Below, in pieces: positions 18,171-27,174 of a stretch of DNA of 64,000 nucleotides. How positions within the stretch are numbered: position 1 is the stretch's first letter; the number at the start of each line of letters is the position of its first letter. The stretch is from Tectiglobus sp965215755 (GTDB taxonomy: Bacteria > Pseudomonadota > Alphaproteobacteria > Rhizobiales > Hyphomicrobiaceae). The notes below the pieces were generated by a model. It ran no database searches. It saw only the letters and a list, made by a program, of their open reading frames with translations, and was not told the DNA's origin. The position numbers and the translations under genes were made by a program. The stretch lies in assembly GCA_965215755.1 (NCBI GenBank), contig OZ244119.1:4278001-4342000 (forward strand). The letters are read 5' to 3'.

Positions 18171-19073
18171 TTATTCTGACGGTTTCGCCTTCTCGCCACC
18201 GCCGAGGCTGTGGACGTAGATGGAGAGCTGGCGTACGCGTGCTTCACCAAGGCGTGCCAACCATGGCGGCATAACACCATGACGCGGAGCGGAGATTTGC
18301 CTGATCAATGCTTCACGTTCCAAGCCGTAGAGGGCGAGGGCATCTGCAAGGTTAGGCGCCCCAAATTCGCGATTCCCACGACCGTTTTCTGCGTGACAGG
18401 CTGCACAATTTTCGTCGTAAACTGTTTTTCCGGCGACTGCCGCTTCTGCGTCATGCTCTTTGCCGGACAGTTTCAAAACGTATTCTGTCACGTTCGCGAT
18501 GTCGCCCTTTTCAAGAATTTCATCGCGGCCAAAGGCCGGCATTTCGGACTGGCGAGCATCGTCGTCCTCGCTGTTGCGTACACCATGCGCAATCGTCGCG
18601 CGTAGCGTCGCAAGATCACCGCCCCAAAGCCAATCGTCATCATTCAGGTTCGGGTATCCCGCCGCACCTTGTGCGCCTGAACCATGACATTGTGAACAAT
18701 AGACTTTGTAGAGCGACTGCCCGCCGGAAAGCGCATAGCGGTAAAGCTGCTCATTCTCGCGAACTTTCTCCAGCGGTGTTTCAACAAGCTGCTTGTCGAG
18801 TGCAGAAGTTGCCTTGCGGACCGTTTCGAGTTCTTTCTCAACCAGTGAGCGTGCCGTTATGCCGGAGACGCCCGTGGTCGATGACTCAAGGAGGGGGATG
18901 GCAGGGTAGTAGATGACATAGCCAATCGAAAAGATGATTGTTGCGTAAAACGTCCACACCCACCAGCGCGGCATTGGTGTGTCCAATTCCTTGATACCGT
19001 CCCACTCATGCCCTGTGGTCTGCGTACCAGTGATTTCGTCAATTTCTCTGCCGGTCTGATTCTCAGTTGCCAT
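18171..19073 (-). CDS. ccoP: cbb3 oxidase diheme subunit CcoP (FixP)
   Basis: 300 residues. An N-terminal membrane anchor (PRWWVWTFYATIIFSIGYVI) is followed by two c-type heme sites, CSQCH near residue 130 and CAACH near residue 220. CcoP carries electrons from the bc1 complex via cytochrome c to CcoO and CcoN. The chosen ATG 19073 lies inside the ccoQ reading frame, whose end GAGGAT serves as ribosome binding site about 8 bases upstream; an ATG at 19082 has no such site. Confidence 0.95.
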   Translation of the reverse strand: MATENQTGREIDEITGTQTTGHEWDGIKELDTPMPRWWVWTFYATIIFSIGYVIYYPAIPLLESSTTGVSGITARSLVEKELETVRKATSALDKQLVETPLEKVRENEQLYRYALSGGQSLYKVYCSQCHGSGAQGAAGYPNLNDDDWLWGGDLATLRATIAHGVRNSEDDDARQSEMPAFGRDEILEKGDIANVTEYVLKLSGKEHDAEAAVAGKTVYDENCAACHAENGRGNREFGAPNLADALALYGLEREALIRQISAPRHGVMPPWLARLGEARVRQLSIYVHSLGGGEKAKPSE

Positions 19074-19227
19074 TGGGCTCATCCTCGCGGAATGGAATGT
19101 TTGCCAGGTCTTCTGCGCGTTGTTTACTACCCGGTCGGAAGTTGAAAAGGATGACCAGGATGAAGACCACCATCAGGTAGACAAGGCCCCAGCTGTCGGC
19201 CAACTGGCGCAACGTTTCGTAGTCCAC
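19063..19227 (-). CDS. ccoQ: cbb3 oxidase small subunit CcoQ (FixQ)
   Basis: 54 residues from a GTG start with GGAGGG 7 bases upstream. It begins MDYETLRQLADSWGLVYL, has one membrane helix (VYLMVVFILVILF) and ends in a charged tail RPGSKQRAEDL. CcoQ stabilises the interaction between CcoP and the core complex. It lies 11 bases after ccoO and overlaps ccoP by 11 bases. Confidence 0.94.
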   Translation of the reverse strand: MDYETLRQLADSWGLVYLMVVFILVILFNFRPGSKQRAEDLANIPFREDEPNGN

Positions 19228-19238
19228 GGCTTGCCCTC

Positions 19239-19973
19239 CTATCTCAGGTTCTCTTTTGGCTTATATGCATTGAAGTCGACCAGCGTGCCGAGCATCTGCA
19301 GATAAGCCACGAGTGCGTCCATCTCGCTGACCATGTTTGGATTGCCGTCGAAGTCTCGCACGTTGATTTTGGCATACCGTTTCTGAAGCGCTTCAGCGTC
19401 GTCAGAGTCCGGTGTTGCCTGCGCGACGAGGTCCTTCTGAGCGTTCTCGATCATCTCCGCGGAGTAAGGGACACCCAGGGTTTTGTTTACTGAGAGGTGC
19501 GCGGAAAAGTTCCTAGTGTTGAGTTTGCGCTCCAACAGGAAGGCATAGGTCGGCATGATAGACTCAGGGACGACATTGCGTGGTCGTTTGAGATGCTCGA
19601 CGTGCCATTCATCAGAGTACCGTCCTCCTACGCGCGCCAGATCCGGCCCTGTTCGTTTCGAGCCCCATTGGAACGGATGATCGTACATACTTTCGGCAGC
19701 CAGTGAATAATGGCCATATCGCTCCACTTCGTCTCGGAATGGCCGGATCATCTGGCTGTGGCAGACATAGCAACCTTCACGGACGTAAATGTTGCGTCCT
19801 GCCAGCTCGAGGGGCGTGTATGGCCGCATCCCCTCGACTTTTTCAATCGTGTTTTTGAGGTAGAACAGCGGCGCGATTTCGATGATACCGCCGATCATGA
19901 CCACGACCAAAGAGACAACCATCAAGAGGGTTGCATTGCGTTCAAGAACACTGTGTCGGCTAAAGAATGACAT
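19239..19973 (-). CDS. ccoO: cbb3 oxidase monoheme subunit CcoO (FixO)
   Basis: 244 residues. An N-terminal membrane anchor (LLMVVSLVVVMIGGIIEI, residues 16-33) is followed by the heme c site CYVCHSQMIRPF near residue 72 and the conserved family segments GSKRTGPDLARVGGRYSD and PESIMPTY, the latter providing an axial Met. It passes electrons to CcoN. It starts 15 bases after ccoN. Confidence 0.96.
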   Translation of the reverse strand: MSFFSRHSVLERNATLLMVVSLVVVMIGGIIEIAPLFYLKNTIEKVEGMRPYTPLELAGRNIYVREGCYVCHSQMIRPFRDEVERYGHYSLAAESMYDHPFQWGSKRTGPDLARVGGRYSDEWHVEHLKRPRNVVPESIMPTYAFLLERKLNTRNFSAHLSVNKTLGVPYSAEMIENAQKDLVAQATPDSDDAEALQKRYAKINVRDFDGNPNMVSEMDALVAYLQMLGTLVDFNAYKPKENLR

Positions 19974-19988
19974 TGCTCTGCCCCCCCC

Positions 19989-21611
19989 TTATTGAGCCGG
20001 TGCTAGTTCGGCAGAGGCTCCACCCATAGGTGCCTCTTTCCGAACATCGCCCCGAATTGTCTTGTAGATGTTGTATGCCATGACCAGTGCACCGGTGAGA
20101 TACAGCAGGCCGCCAAAGACACGCATGACATACTCAGGATGGATAGCCGTGACTGTGTCGATGAAGGAGTTCACGAGGAAACCCTGATCATCGTATTCGC
20201 GCCACATCAGACCCTGTGTGATACCGGCAACCCACATGACGGCCGCATAGATCACGATGCCAATCGTTGCGAGCCACAGGTGCCAGTCGACCATTCGCAG
20301 CGAGTACAGTCGGTCCCGCCCCCAGAGCCTGGGCACCAGGAAGTAGATCGCGCCGAAGGTGATCATTCCATTCCAACCCAGTGCACCAGAGTGGACGTGG
20401 CCGATGGTCCAATCCGTGTAATGAGACAATGAGTTGACGGATTTGATTGACATCATCGGACCTTCGAACGTCGACATGCCGTAGAAGGCGACAGCAATCA
20501 CCATCATCCGAAGGACAGGATCTGTGCGCAGCTTGTCCCAGGCGCCTGAAAGCGTCATCAAGCCATTGATCATACCACCCCATGACGGCATCCAAAGCAT
20601 GATGGAGAACACCATACCAAGGGTCTGCGCCCAGTCTGGCAGGGCCGTATAGTGGAGGTGGTGCGGACCAGCCCAGATATAGAGGAAGATCAGCGACCAA
20701 AAGTGGATGATCGATAGACGATAGGAATAGACGGGCCGGTTGGCCTGCTTCGGAATGAAGTAGTACATCATGCCCAGGAAGCCGGCGGTCAGGAAGAAGC
20801 CGACTGCGTTATGGCCATACCACCACTGTGTGAGGGCATCTTGTACACCCGCAAAAGCGGAATAGCTCTTCACACCCAGGAACGAGACCGGGATCGATAG
20901 GTTGTTGACGATGTGCAGCATCGCCACCGTCACGATGAATGACAGGAAGAACCAGTTCGCAACGTAGATGTGCGGCTCTTTGCGTTTCAGGAGCGTGCCT
21001 AAAAAAACGATGAGGTAGGCGACCCAAACAACGGTCAGCCAAAGATCCACATACCACTCAGGCTCAGCATACTCTTTCGATTGCGTCGCACCGAGAAGGT
21101 AGCCGGTTGCGGCCATGAGAATGAAGAGCTGGTAGCCCCAGAAGACAAACCAGGCCAGACCACCGCCAAACAGTCTGGCGCGGCAGGTGCGCTGTACGAC
21201 ATAGAAGCTCGTCGCGATCAGCGCTGTTCCTCCAAAGGCAAAGATCACGGCCGATGTATGGAGCGGACGAAGCCTGTTAAAATTGAAGTAGGGTTCTATG
21301 TTCAAATCCGGCCAAGCCAACTGGGCCGCAATCACAACGCCTACCAGGAAACCGGTAATTCCCCAGAAGACAGTTGCTATCGTCCCGGCTCGCACGACGT
21401 CGTCCATATACATGGAACCATCGTCACGCTTCGGGCGCAGATGCGCAGGACGGTAGTCAGCAAAGCCGACCACCACCAGTAGCGCCAGAAAGAGGACCAC
21501 AGCCATAACGAGACTGTGCGCCTGAAATAGAGGGTCTTGACTAAAGATCGACGCGAGGGCGGCAAGAGCAACACCCAACACTAAAAACGCTGTCAATGGT
21601 CCATTCGACAT
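19989..21611 (-). CDS. ccoN: cbb3 oxidase catalytic subunit CcoN (FixN)
   Basis: 540 residues, about 12 membrane segments. Metal-binding His are seen in RPLHTSAVIF (low-spin heme), WWYGHNAVGFF and GPHHLHYTALPDW (CuB), and HYTDWTIGHVHSGALGWNG (heme b3 and heme b). It reduces O2 to water with high affinity and pumps protons. ATG 21611 has GGGGAGA at 8-9 bases; the TTG six bases further upstream is too close to that site. First gene of the ccoNOQPGHIS operon, divergent from hemN. Confidence 0.97.
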   Translation of the reverse strand: MSNGPLTAFLVLGVALAALASIFSQDPLFQAHSLVMAVVLFLALLVVVGFADYRPAHLRPKRDDGSMYMDDVVRAGTIATVFWGITGFLVGVVIAAQLAWPDLNIEPYFNFNRLRPLHTSAVIFAFGGTALIATSFYVVQRTCRARLFGGGLAWFVFWGYQLFILMAATGYLLGATQSKEYAEPEWYVDLWLTVVWVAYLIVFLGTLLKRKEPHIYVANWFFLSFIVTVAMLHIVNNLSIPVSFLGVKSYSAFAGVQDALTQWWYGHNAVGFFLTAGFLGMMYYFIPKQANRPVYSYRLSIIHFWSLIFLYIWAGPHHLHYTALPDWAQTLGMVFSIMLWMPSWGGMINGLMTLSGAWDKLRTDPVLRMMVIAVAFYGMSTFEGPMMSIKSVNSLSHYTDWTIGHVHSGALGWNGMITFGAIYFLVPRLWGRDRLYSLRMVDWHLWLATIGIVIYAAVMWVAGITQGLMWREYDDQGFLVNSFIDTVTAIHPEYVMRVFGGLLYLTGALVMAYNIYKTIRGDVRKEAPMGGASAELAPAQ

Positions 21612-21702
21612 CGGCAATTCTCCCCGCCACCCATCTGATTGCCGCCGCCTGACGGACGCAGCGACGTACGCGCCACGCTAGCGGTGCACGAGTCGGGCGA
21701 CT

Positions 21703-21716
21703 TTGATCTGGATCAG
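21703..21716. promoter_or_regulatory. FNR/FixK-type box in the ccoN-hemN divergent promoter
   Basis: TTGAT-CTGG-ATCAG matches the FNR/FixK consensus TTGAT-N4-ATCAA at nine of ten half-site positions. It lies about 92 bases upstream of ccoN and 63 upstream of hemN. Both are classic oxygen-limitation-induced targets of FNR/FixK regulators, which fits a shared site. The regulator itself is not in this window. Confidence 0.8.
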
Positions 21717-21778
21717 AGAGACTGCGATTCCGGGTTGATAGGTTTGTCGCATACGGGTGAGAGAGGGCGTTGAGCAGA

Positions 21779-23116
21779 ATGATGACCGACCTAGTCAAAA
21801 AGTATGCGGCGCCAGTACCGCGATATACGAGCTATCCGACCGCGCCACACTTTACGCCGGACGTCGATGCGGACGTGTTTGCACGATGGTTGAGAGACGG
21901 TCTTCCCGCTGATCCCCTCTCGCTTTACTTGCATATCCCATTCTGCCGCACGTTGTGTTGGTATTGCGGCTGTAATACCAAGGCGACTAGGCAGCATGGG
22001 CCTGTTGCAAAGTATATCAGCGTCTTGCTGGAAGAGATGCGGCTGGTGCAACAAACGATTGGTCGCCGTCAGCCCGTCGCACATATTCATCTTGGCGGTG
22101 GCTCACCGGATATCTTATCTCCCACCGAAATTGCCTGCCTGGGCGAGGCATTGAACCAACATTTCGCGCTTGAGACCGACGCAGAGATTGCCGTGGAAAT
22201 CGACCCTCGGAATTCGACGGCCGACCGTGTCGCCGCATTCCAGGGAATCGGGGTCAATCGCGTATCCTTTGGTGTTCAGGACTTTGATACTGACGTCCAG
22301 GAAGCCATCAACCGGCTGCAGTCTTATGAGGACACGGCCAACGCCATCGCGCTCTTCCGCAACGCAGGTATCCCATCTGTCAATGTTGACCTCATCTTCG
22401 GACTGCCAAAGCAGACGTGCGAGAGTATCGAAGCGACGACAGCTAAGGTCTTGGAGCTGCGGCCCGATCGCATCGCGCTGTTTGGCTATGCCCATCTGCC
22501 CGAGCGCATTAAGCACCAACGCATGATTGATAGTGCGGCAATGCCCGACGCTTCTGAACGCTTTGCGCAGGCCACCCTCGCTGCCCGCATGTTTGTGGAT
22601 GCCGGCTACGTGCGCGTTGGGCTTGATCACTTCGCACTGCCTGATGATACGCTTGTGACACTGCCAATCCGCCGAAATTTCCAAGGATACACGACGGATA
22701 GCTGTTCCACTTTAATCGGCCTTGGTGCTTCATCGATCAGCCGCATGCCGGGCGGCTTCGCTCAGAACGCGGTGCCGACGGGAACCTACATGAAGGCCAT
22801 ACAGAGTGGTCAGCTTGCAACAACCCGCGGCATCGTTCTTTGTGAGGACGACCGCATGCGCAGCGCTGTTATTGAGGACCTGATGTGTCGTCTATCTCTC
22901 AGCCGAGCCTCTTTGCGCCAAAGGTTTGGTTCACGTGCAAACGCGGTGATCGCCGAGGCCGACATGCTGGCACGGGCTGATCAGGACGGCTTCTTCCAGA
23001 AAACACGTGATGGCTACGCCGTGACCGAGCAGGGAAGGCCCTTCATCCGCACAATCTGTGCCTGTTTCGATGCCTACCTGGGCACCTCCCAAGCGACTCA
23101 CGCATCCGGAGTTTAA
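21779..23116 (+). CDS. hemN: oxygen-independent coproporphyrinogen III oxidase
   Basis: 445 residues. The radical-SAM cluster motif CRTLCWYCGC gives CX3CX2C plus the extra HemN Cys near residues 57-66. HLGGGSPDIL and the C-terminal HemN domain follow. It decarboxylates coproporphyrinogen III to protoporphyrinogen IX under low oxygen. Start is the first of two adjacent ATGs, with AGAGGG upstream; an in-frame TTG at 21770 is less likely. Divergent from ccoN and sharing the FNR-type box, which couples heme supply to cbb3 oxidase synthesis. Confidence 0.95.
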   Translation: MMTDLVKKYAAPVPRYTSYPTAPHFTPDVDADVFARWLRDGLPADPLSLYLHIPFCRTLCWYCGCNTKATRQHGPVAKYISVLLEEMRLVQQTIGRRQPVAHIHLGGGSPDILSPTEIACLGEALNQHFALETDAEIAVEIDPRNSTADRVAAFQGIGVNRVSFGVQDFDTDVQEAINRLQSYEDTANAIALFRNAGIPSVNVDLIFGLPKQTCESIEATTAKVLELRPDRIALFGYAHLPERIKHQRMIDSAAMPDASERFAQATLAARMFVDAGYVRVGLDHFALPDDTLVTLPIRRNFQGYTTDSCSTLIGLGASSISRMPGGFAQNAVPTGTYMKAIQSGQLATTRGIVLCEDDRMRSAVIEDLMCRLSLSRASLRQRFGSRANAVIAEADMLARADQDGFFQKTRDGYAVTEQGRPFIRTICACFDAYLGTSQATHASGV

Positions 23117-23181
23117 TACCCAGCACTTGATGCCAGCCGTGGATGCGGCAGCATCCGTACACCTTGCTACCAGGAGGGACA

Positions 23182-23970
23182 ATGTCAGTCTCCGAACGCC
23201 GCCCCGACCCGTCACTTCCTGGCATCCGCCCGGTCTCATTTCGCGATCTGAAAGAAATCCTGGGTCTCGGCCTCGCGGACTTCTTAGCTGCCCCGATGTT
23301 CGGCATCTTCTTTGCCAGCATCTACGCGGCTGGTGGCATTATCCTTGCGGCCTGTGTTGTATCCTTCGGCGTTTATTGGATGCTCTATCCACTCATCATC
23401 GGCTTTGCACTGATTGGTCCGTTTATCGCAGCCGGCCTCTACGAAGTATCCCGCAGTCGTGAGCAAGGCAGTCCCTTGTCATGGTCACGGGTCCTGGGAA
23501 TTGTGTGGAACCAACGCCGGCGCGAACTTGGCTGGATGGCCTTCGTCATGCTGTTTGTTTTCTGGGTTTGGATGTATCAGGCGCGGACGCTGTTTGCGGT
23601 CTTCTTCGGGTTCCAGGGTTTTGCAACGCTGGAAGGATTTCTAACGGCCGTTCTGACGACGACAAATGGCTGGTTGTTCCTGCTTACAGGACATATTGTG
23701 GGCGCGATAATAGCATTGGTCCTGTTCACGCTCACGGTCGTGTCATGTCCCCTTCTCATGGACCGCGATGTTGATTTCGTCACCGCCATGATTACAAGCA
23801 TTCGTGCTGTGTTCACGTCTCCAGTGACCATGATCGCTTGGGGTTTGTTTGTTATCGCGAGCGTTGTGATTACCGCGATACCATTGTTTCTCGGGCTATT
23901 GCTCTCGCTTCCAATCCTTGGGCACGCCACCTGGCACCTCTACCGGCGCGCGGTCGTGCAGGAGGACTAG
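23182..23970 (+). CDS. DUF2189-family integral membrane protein
   Basis: 262 residues with about six hydrophobic segments; the first begins at LADFLAAPMFGIFFA near residue 37, and WMYQARTLFAVFFGF lies mid-protein. The order of segments and the RPVSFRDLKE start fit DUF2189 predicted membrane proteins, common in alphaproteobacteria near respiratory genes. Function unknown. ATG 23182 is preceded by AGGAGG. It follows hemN by 65 bases and may be co-transcribed with it. Confidence 0.85.
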   Translation: MSVSERRPDPSLPGIRPVSFRDLKEILGLGLADFLAAPMFGIFFASIYAAGGIILAACVVSFGVYWMLYPLIIGFALIGPFIAAGLYEVSRSREQGSPLSWSRVLGIVWNQRRRELGWMAFVMLFVFWVWMYQARTLFAVFFGFQGFATLEGFLTAVLTTTNGWLFLLTGHIVGAIIALVLFTLTVVSCPLLMDRDVDFVTAMITSIRAVFTSPVTMIAWGLFVIASVVITAIPLFLGLLLSLPILGHATWHLYRRAVVQED

Positions 23971-23990
23971 CGTCAGCCACGCCATAGTCT

Positions 23991-24926
23991 TCAGGTGACA
24001 TTGTTGTGTGCGAACAGCGGCATCCCAGCTTCGGGCAAGTCGGCCTTCAGGATGCACCCAGTTTGGGACTCCGTGATATACAGCGTTCGAGTGTCCGAGA
24101 CGCCAAAGCAGAGGTTGCTGGTCATGACGCCCTCCGGCGGATCAATGCGATAAAGCGGCTCTCCGCGTCGGCTGAATACCCAGACCGCACCAAAGCCAAC
24201 ATGGCAAATTGCAAGCCCGCCGCTTGCGAGCATCGCCAGGCCGTCGGGCCCCATGCCCCCCTGCAAATAGAGAAACGTGCCTACTTTGCTCGGCATGTCG
24301 TCTCTTGCAAATGGAACAGTCCAAACAGCATTCAACCTTGTTGCCGCAACGAAAAGCCCGGTTTCATTCGCATTCAAAACAAGGCCGTTGGGTCCTGGTA
24401 CGTTGCCTAGTAGTTTGTCGTGGCTGCCATTCTCGCGGACGCGGTAAACGGCTCCACTCGGGTCATGCAAACCCGTCTGCCCCATGTCAGTAAAGTAGAG
24501 GTCACCTGTCAGAGAAAAGCAGAGGTCATTCGGGCCTTTCAGAGCCTCCATAGCGAGCCGCTCGACGTAAGCCTCGATTGTGCCCCTGGCTAAGTCCGCA
24601 ACCATTATGCCGCGTCGATTGTCGGCGATGAATGCGCGGCCGTCGCTATGAAATGCCAAACCGTTTGGATTTCCGTCGTACTCTAATGCAACGTCGAACG
24701 AGCCGTCGGCTTTGATGCGCAATATTCGCCCGAACGGAATGTCAACACAATAAAGCGAGCCATCAGGGCCAATGGCTGGCCCTTCCAGAAAGCTGTGGTC
24801 TGGAAATGCAGCCCCGAGCGATTTGCGCTGTTTGTCCAACCACTCGCTTGGTCTGCCCGGGAGACGCAAGGTGTCCGGCAGTCGCGCAAAAACTTCCGCT
24901 TCTATTATTGTTGGTGGAGGAAACAC
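23991..24926 (-). CDS. SMP-30/gluconolactonase-like protein
   Basis: 311 residues, beta-propeller. Metal-site motifs of the family are visible: EGPAIGPDGSLYCVDI near the N-terminus (Glu ligand), GPNDLCFSLTGDLYFTD (Asn ligand) and PNGLVLN, with a later GPDGLAM (Asp ligand). Members hydrolyse sugar or other lactones, or act on small esters. The start is GTG 24926 with AGAGGG upstream; no in-frame ATG exists further upstream before a stop. It follows the crotonase gene by 102 bases on the same strand. Confidence 0.86.
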   Translation of the reverse strand: MFPPPTIIEAEVFARLPDTLRLPGRPSEWLDKQRKSLGAAFPDHSFLEGPAIGPDGSLYCVDIPFGRILRIKADGSFDVALEYDGNPNGLAFHSDGRAFIADNRRGIMVADLARGTIEAYVERLAMEALKGPNDLCFSLTGDLYFTDMGQTGLHDPSGAVYRVRENGSHDKLLGNVPGPNGLVLNANETGLFVAATRLNAVWTVPFARDDMPSKVGTFLYLQGGMGPDGLAMLASGGLAICHVGFGAVWVFSRRGEPLYRIDPPEGVMTSNLCFGVSDTRTLYITESQTGCILKADLPEAGMPLFAHNNVT

Positions 24927-25028
24927 GTCGTCGGACCCTCTTCGGATAGTCGAGTTTGAGATTCCTTCATGACAGATGATCTCTTCCGTGTGAGGCAGCG
25001 TCTTACAATGCCATGCTATCGTAAGGTG

Positions 25029-25823
25029 TCATGAGCGTTTGCGAACATTCGGTTTACGCCGCTCCTTGAACGATGCGCTCATCTCTTTTGCCTCGTCCGT
25101 ATCATAGTAGAGCTTGAGGGCTTCCAACCCCATCAGTGAAATGCCTCGCAGGTTCTCGGTCGCTGCATTGAATGACCGTTTGGCCAGAGCAATCGCCGTC
25201 GGACTGCGATCCATGATTTCGGAACACCATTGCGCGACCTCTGCATCGAGATCCGCGTCTGGTACAACGGCATTGACCAGACCCATATCCATTGCTTGGC
25301 GCGCGGTATATCGACGGCAGAGGTACCACATCTCGCGCGCTTTCTTTTCACCGATGATATGGGCGAGGTAGGCTGTCCCCCAGCCTGGATCTACAGAACC
25401 AACTTTTGGCCCGACCTGACCGAACTGGGCACTCTCCGCAGCAATCGTCATATCGCACAGCGTTGCCAAGACATTGCCGCCGCCAATCGCGAAGCCACGC
25501 ACTTTTGCGATGACAGGTTTCGGGATGTCACGGATGGCGCTATGGATTTCTTCAACCGGAACGCCGATTGTGCCACGCCCCCTTCGCTCCGATTTTGCAT
25601 CTGAGTTATCCCCGCCAATACAAAATGCTTTGTCACCGGCCCCGGTCAGAACGACGACGCCAACAGCTTCATCCCAACCGGCCCGCTGGAGGGCGTCGAT
25701 CAATTCATAATAGGTTGCCTGTCGGGTCGCGTTCATGCGCTCCGGTCGGTTAATGGTGATCGTCGCGACACCGTCCTTCGTACCGTAGATCAAGTCGTCG
25801 TAAGACCCTGAATCCTTACTCAT
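25029..25823 (-). CDS. crotonase-fold enzyme of BadI/MenB type
   Basis: 264 residues, AGGAGG before ATG 25823. The conserved crotonase motifs are GAGDKAFCIGGD, then VRGFAIGGGNVLA (oxyanion hole), FGQVGPKVGSVDPG and EKKAREMWYLCRRY. The last two segments are characteristic of naphthoate synthase (MenB) and of BadI, the 2-ketocyclohexanecarboxyl-CoA hydrolase. GSVDPGWGTA and the ALKLYYDTDEA tail look closer to BadI as I remember it, so a ring-cleaving acyl-CoA hydrolase is favoured; no other men genes are nearby. Divergent from the MaoC gene. Confidence 0.82.
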   Translation of the reverse strand: MSKDSGSYDDLIYGTKDGVATITINRPERMNATRQATYYELIDALQRAGWDEAVGVVVLTGAGDKAFCIGGDNSDAKSERRGRGTIGVPVEEIHSAIRDIPKPVIAKVRGFAIGGGNVLATLCDMTIAAESAQFGQVGPKVGSVDPGWGTAYLAHIIGEKKAREMWYLCRRYTARQAMDMGLVNAVVPDADLDAEVAQWCSEIMDRSPTAIALAKRSFNAATENLRGISLMGLEALKLYYDTDEAKEMSASFKERRKPNVRKRS

Positions 25824-26001
25824 CGCGGGCCTCCTCTTCTCGCAATCACCATGGGTGTTTCGTTCCGCTGCTTGCTCTCAGGCGTTGACGTGCACTATTC
25901 CAGAAAAGTCATCAGACGACCAATGCGATCTGACGCGTCATATAGCTGGCAATCTATGCGATATTCAAAACCAGATGTGCAATTTGCCGAGGAGCCGATC
26001 A

Positions 26002-26439
26002 TTGACGACAGTAGAAATCTGGACAGGGACCTACGAAGATTTGCCCCTCGGGGCTCGCGAGGAAAGCAGCCAGCTGATCGACGGTGCCGCCATTGATGCA
26101 TTCGCACATGCTATCAACAGCTACAATCCGATTCACATGGATGGCGATTGGGCGCGCGCGAACACGCACTTTCCTGATCGGATTGCCCATGGTGTTATGA
26201 CCACCGCCCTGATGTCTCAACCCCTCGTGCAATTTTGTGAGCGCTTCAAAATTCGCACAGCGCTGCTGTCGACCACGTCGAAATACATTCGTCCCGTGGT
26301 GGCAGGTGATATGATTACGACTTCAATTCATCTTGCCGAGAAGTTCGATGAGCGCAAGCGCATCCGCTTTGATGTTGAAAGCAAGAACCAGCGTGGAGAA
26401 ACCGTCATGGTTGGCGAGATGTTGGAGCAAACACTCTAG
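26002..26439 (+). CDS. MaoC-family (R)-enoyl-CoA hydratase-like protein
   Basis: About 145 residues, single hot-dog fold. The hydratase motif is SYNPIHMDGDWARAN with Asn/Asp-His nearby, followed by AHGVMTTALMSQ as in R-specific enoyl-CoA hydratases. The start is taken as TTG 26002 because GAGGAG lies 7 bases upstream; an ATG at 25975 lacks a site. It would hydrate an enoyl-CoA and, divergent from the BadI/MenB-like gene, may act in the same acyl-CoA pathway. Confidence 0.78.
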   Translation: MTTVEIWTGTYEDLPLGAREESSQLIDGAAIDAFAHAINSYNPIHMDGDWARANTHFPDRIAHGVMTTALMSQPLVQFCERFKIRTALLSTTSKYIRPVVAGDMITTSIHLAEKFDERKRIRFDVESKNQRGETVMVGEMLEQTL

Positions 26440-26563
26440 GGTCCGGCCTGATTATGAAAGGGTGGCACTATCGGCCAGAGGCGGAAAACAGATAATTTGA
26501 GATGGCGCAGTTCACGCGCCGGCAATATTCGGATCAACTGCCACGGCGCTCTCCCGCTATCGA

Positions 26564-27046
26564 CTACGCAGAGATGCGCCGGGCGGGCAGTGCTGATGCC
26601 GGTTCACCGTGCTCCCAGTCGCTGTCAATCCGTGCGCATCGGCGTGCCATTTCAATCAGGCCTTTGCGCAATTCAGGTTCATCGATCTTCGCCATTAAAG
26701 CGATCATCTCACCGACATCCTTGGAGACGAGAAGGTCAATCAGATCGTCGGGTAGACTGGGATGCTCTTCGATGTCTTCGAAGAACCAAGAGACAGGCGT
26801 ACGCAACACGCTTGCAAACTGGACAAGACGCGAGCTCGGCAACCGGCTTCGTCCACTTTCATACTTATGGATCTGCTGCGATGAAATACAGCAGAGTTCA
26901 GCCAACTCCTGTTGCGACATCTCGAGCAACTGACGACGCAATCTGATGCGTCGCCCGACGGCTTCATCGATCTCAGATGCTTTTCGCCGCGGAAGGTTTC
27001 GCACAAGTTGCTCTTTAGTTTTTCTCATAGCCTCTGGCGCATACAT
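26564..27046 (-). CDS. XRE-family helix-turn-helix regulator
   Basis: About 160 residues. A basic N-terminal stretch is followed by a lambda-repressor-like HTH: RIRLRRQLLEMSQQELAELC, then SSQQIHKYESGRSRLPSSRL, as in Cro/CI-type regulators. The C-terminal half is helical and not recognised. ATG 27046 is chosen; ATG 27028 is possible but too close to AGAGG. Divergent from a GNAT-like gene, with an inverted repeat in the gap. Likely a local regulator of that gene or of itself. Confidence 0.85.
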   Translation of the reverse strand: MYAPEAMRKTKEQLVRNLPRRKASEIDEAVGRRIRLRRQLLEMSQQELAELCCISSQQIHKYESGRSRLPSSRLVQFASVLRTPVSWFFEDIEEHPSLPDDLIDLLVSKDVGEMIALMAKIDEPELRKGLIEMARRCARIDSDWEHGEPASALPARRISA

Positions 27047-27109
27047 CAAGTTGAAGCTGTCATTTTCTCAACCGGAGTATCAACTGTGCACGGGACAAAG
27101 GCAAGGTCG

Positions 27110-27140
27110 GTTTTCTAATTCATCAATAAGTAGAGAAAAC
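27110..27140. promoter_or_regulatory. inverted repeat in the XRE/GNAT-like gap
   Basis: GTTTTCT at 27110-27116 and AGAAAAC at 27134-27140 are perfect 7-base arms separated by 17 bases, about 35 bases upstream of the GNAT-like start. Position between divergent genes suggests an operator for the XRE regulator, but seven bases can occur by chance. Confidence 0.3.
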
Positions 27141-27174
27141 GTTAGGCGCCAACTTCTCAGCACGGGAGCGCGCC

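Noticed and set aside
21615..21617. TTG start for ccoN (and similar TTG starts for ccoG and the hydrolase at 8048)
   Set aside because: In each case the TTG sits on or next to the ribosome binding site, while the following ATG has proper spacing.
25029..25823. Calling the crotonase a plain MenB
   Set aside because: No other menaquinone genes are in view and some segments look closer to BadI; left as BadI/MenB type.
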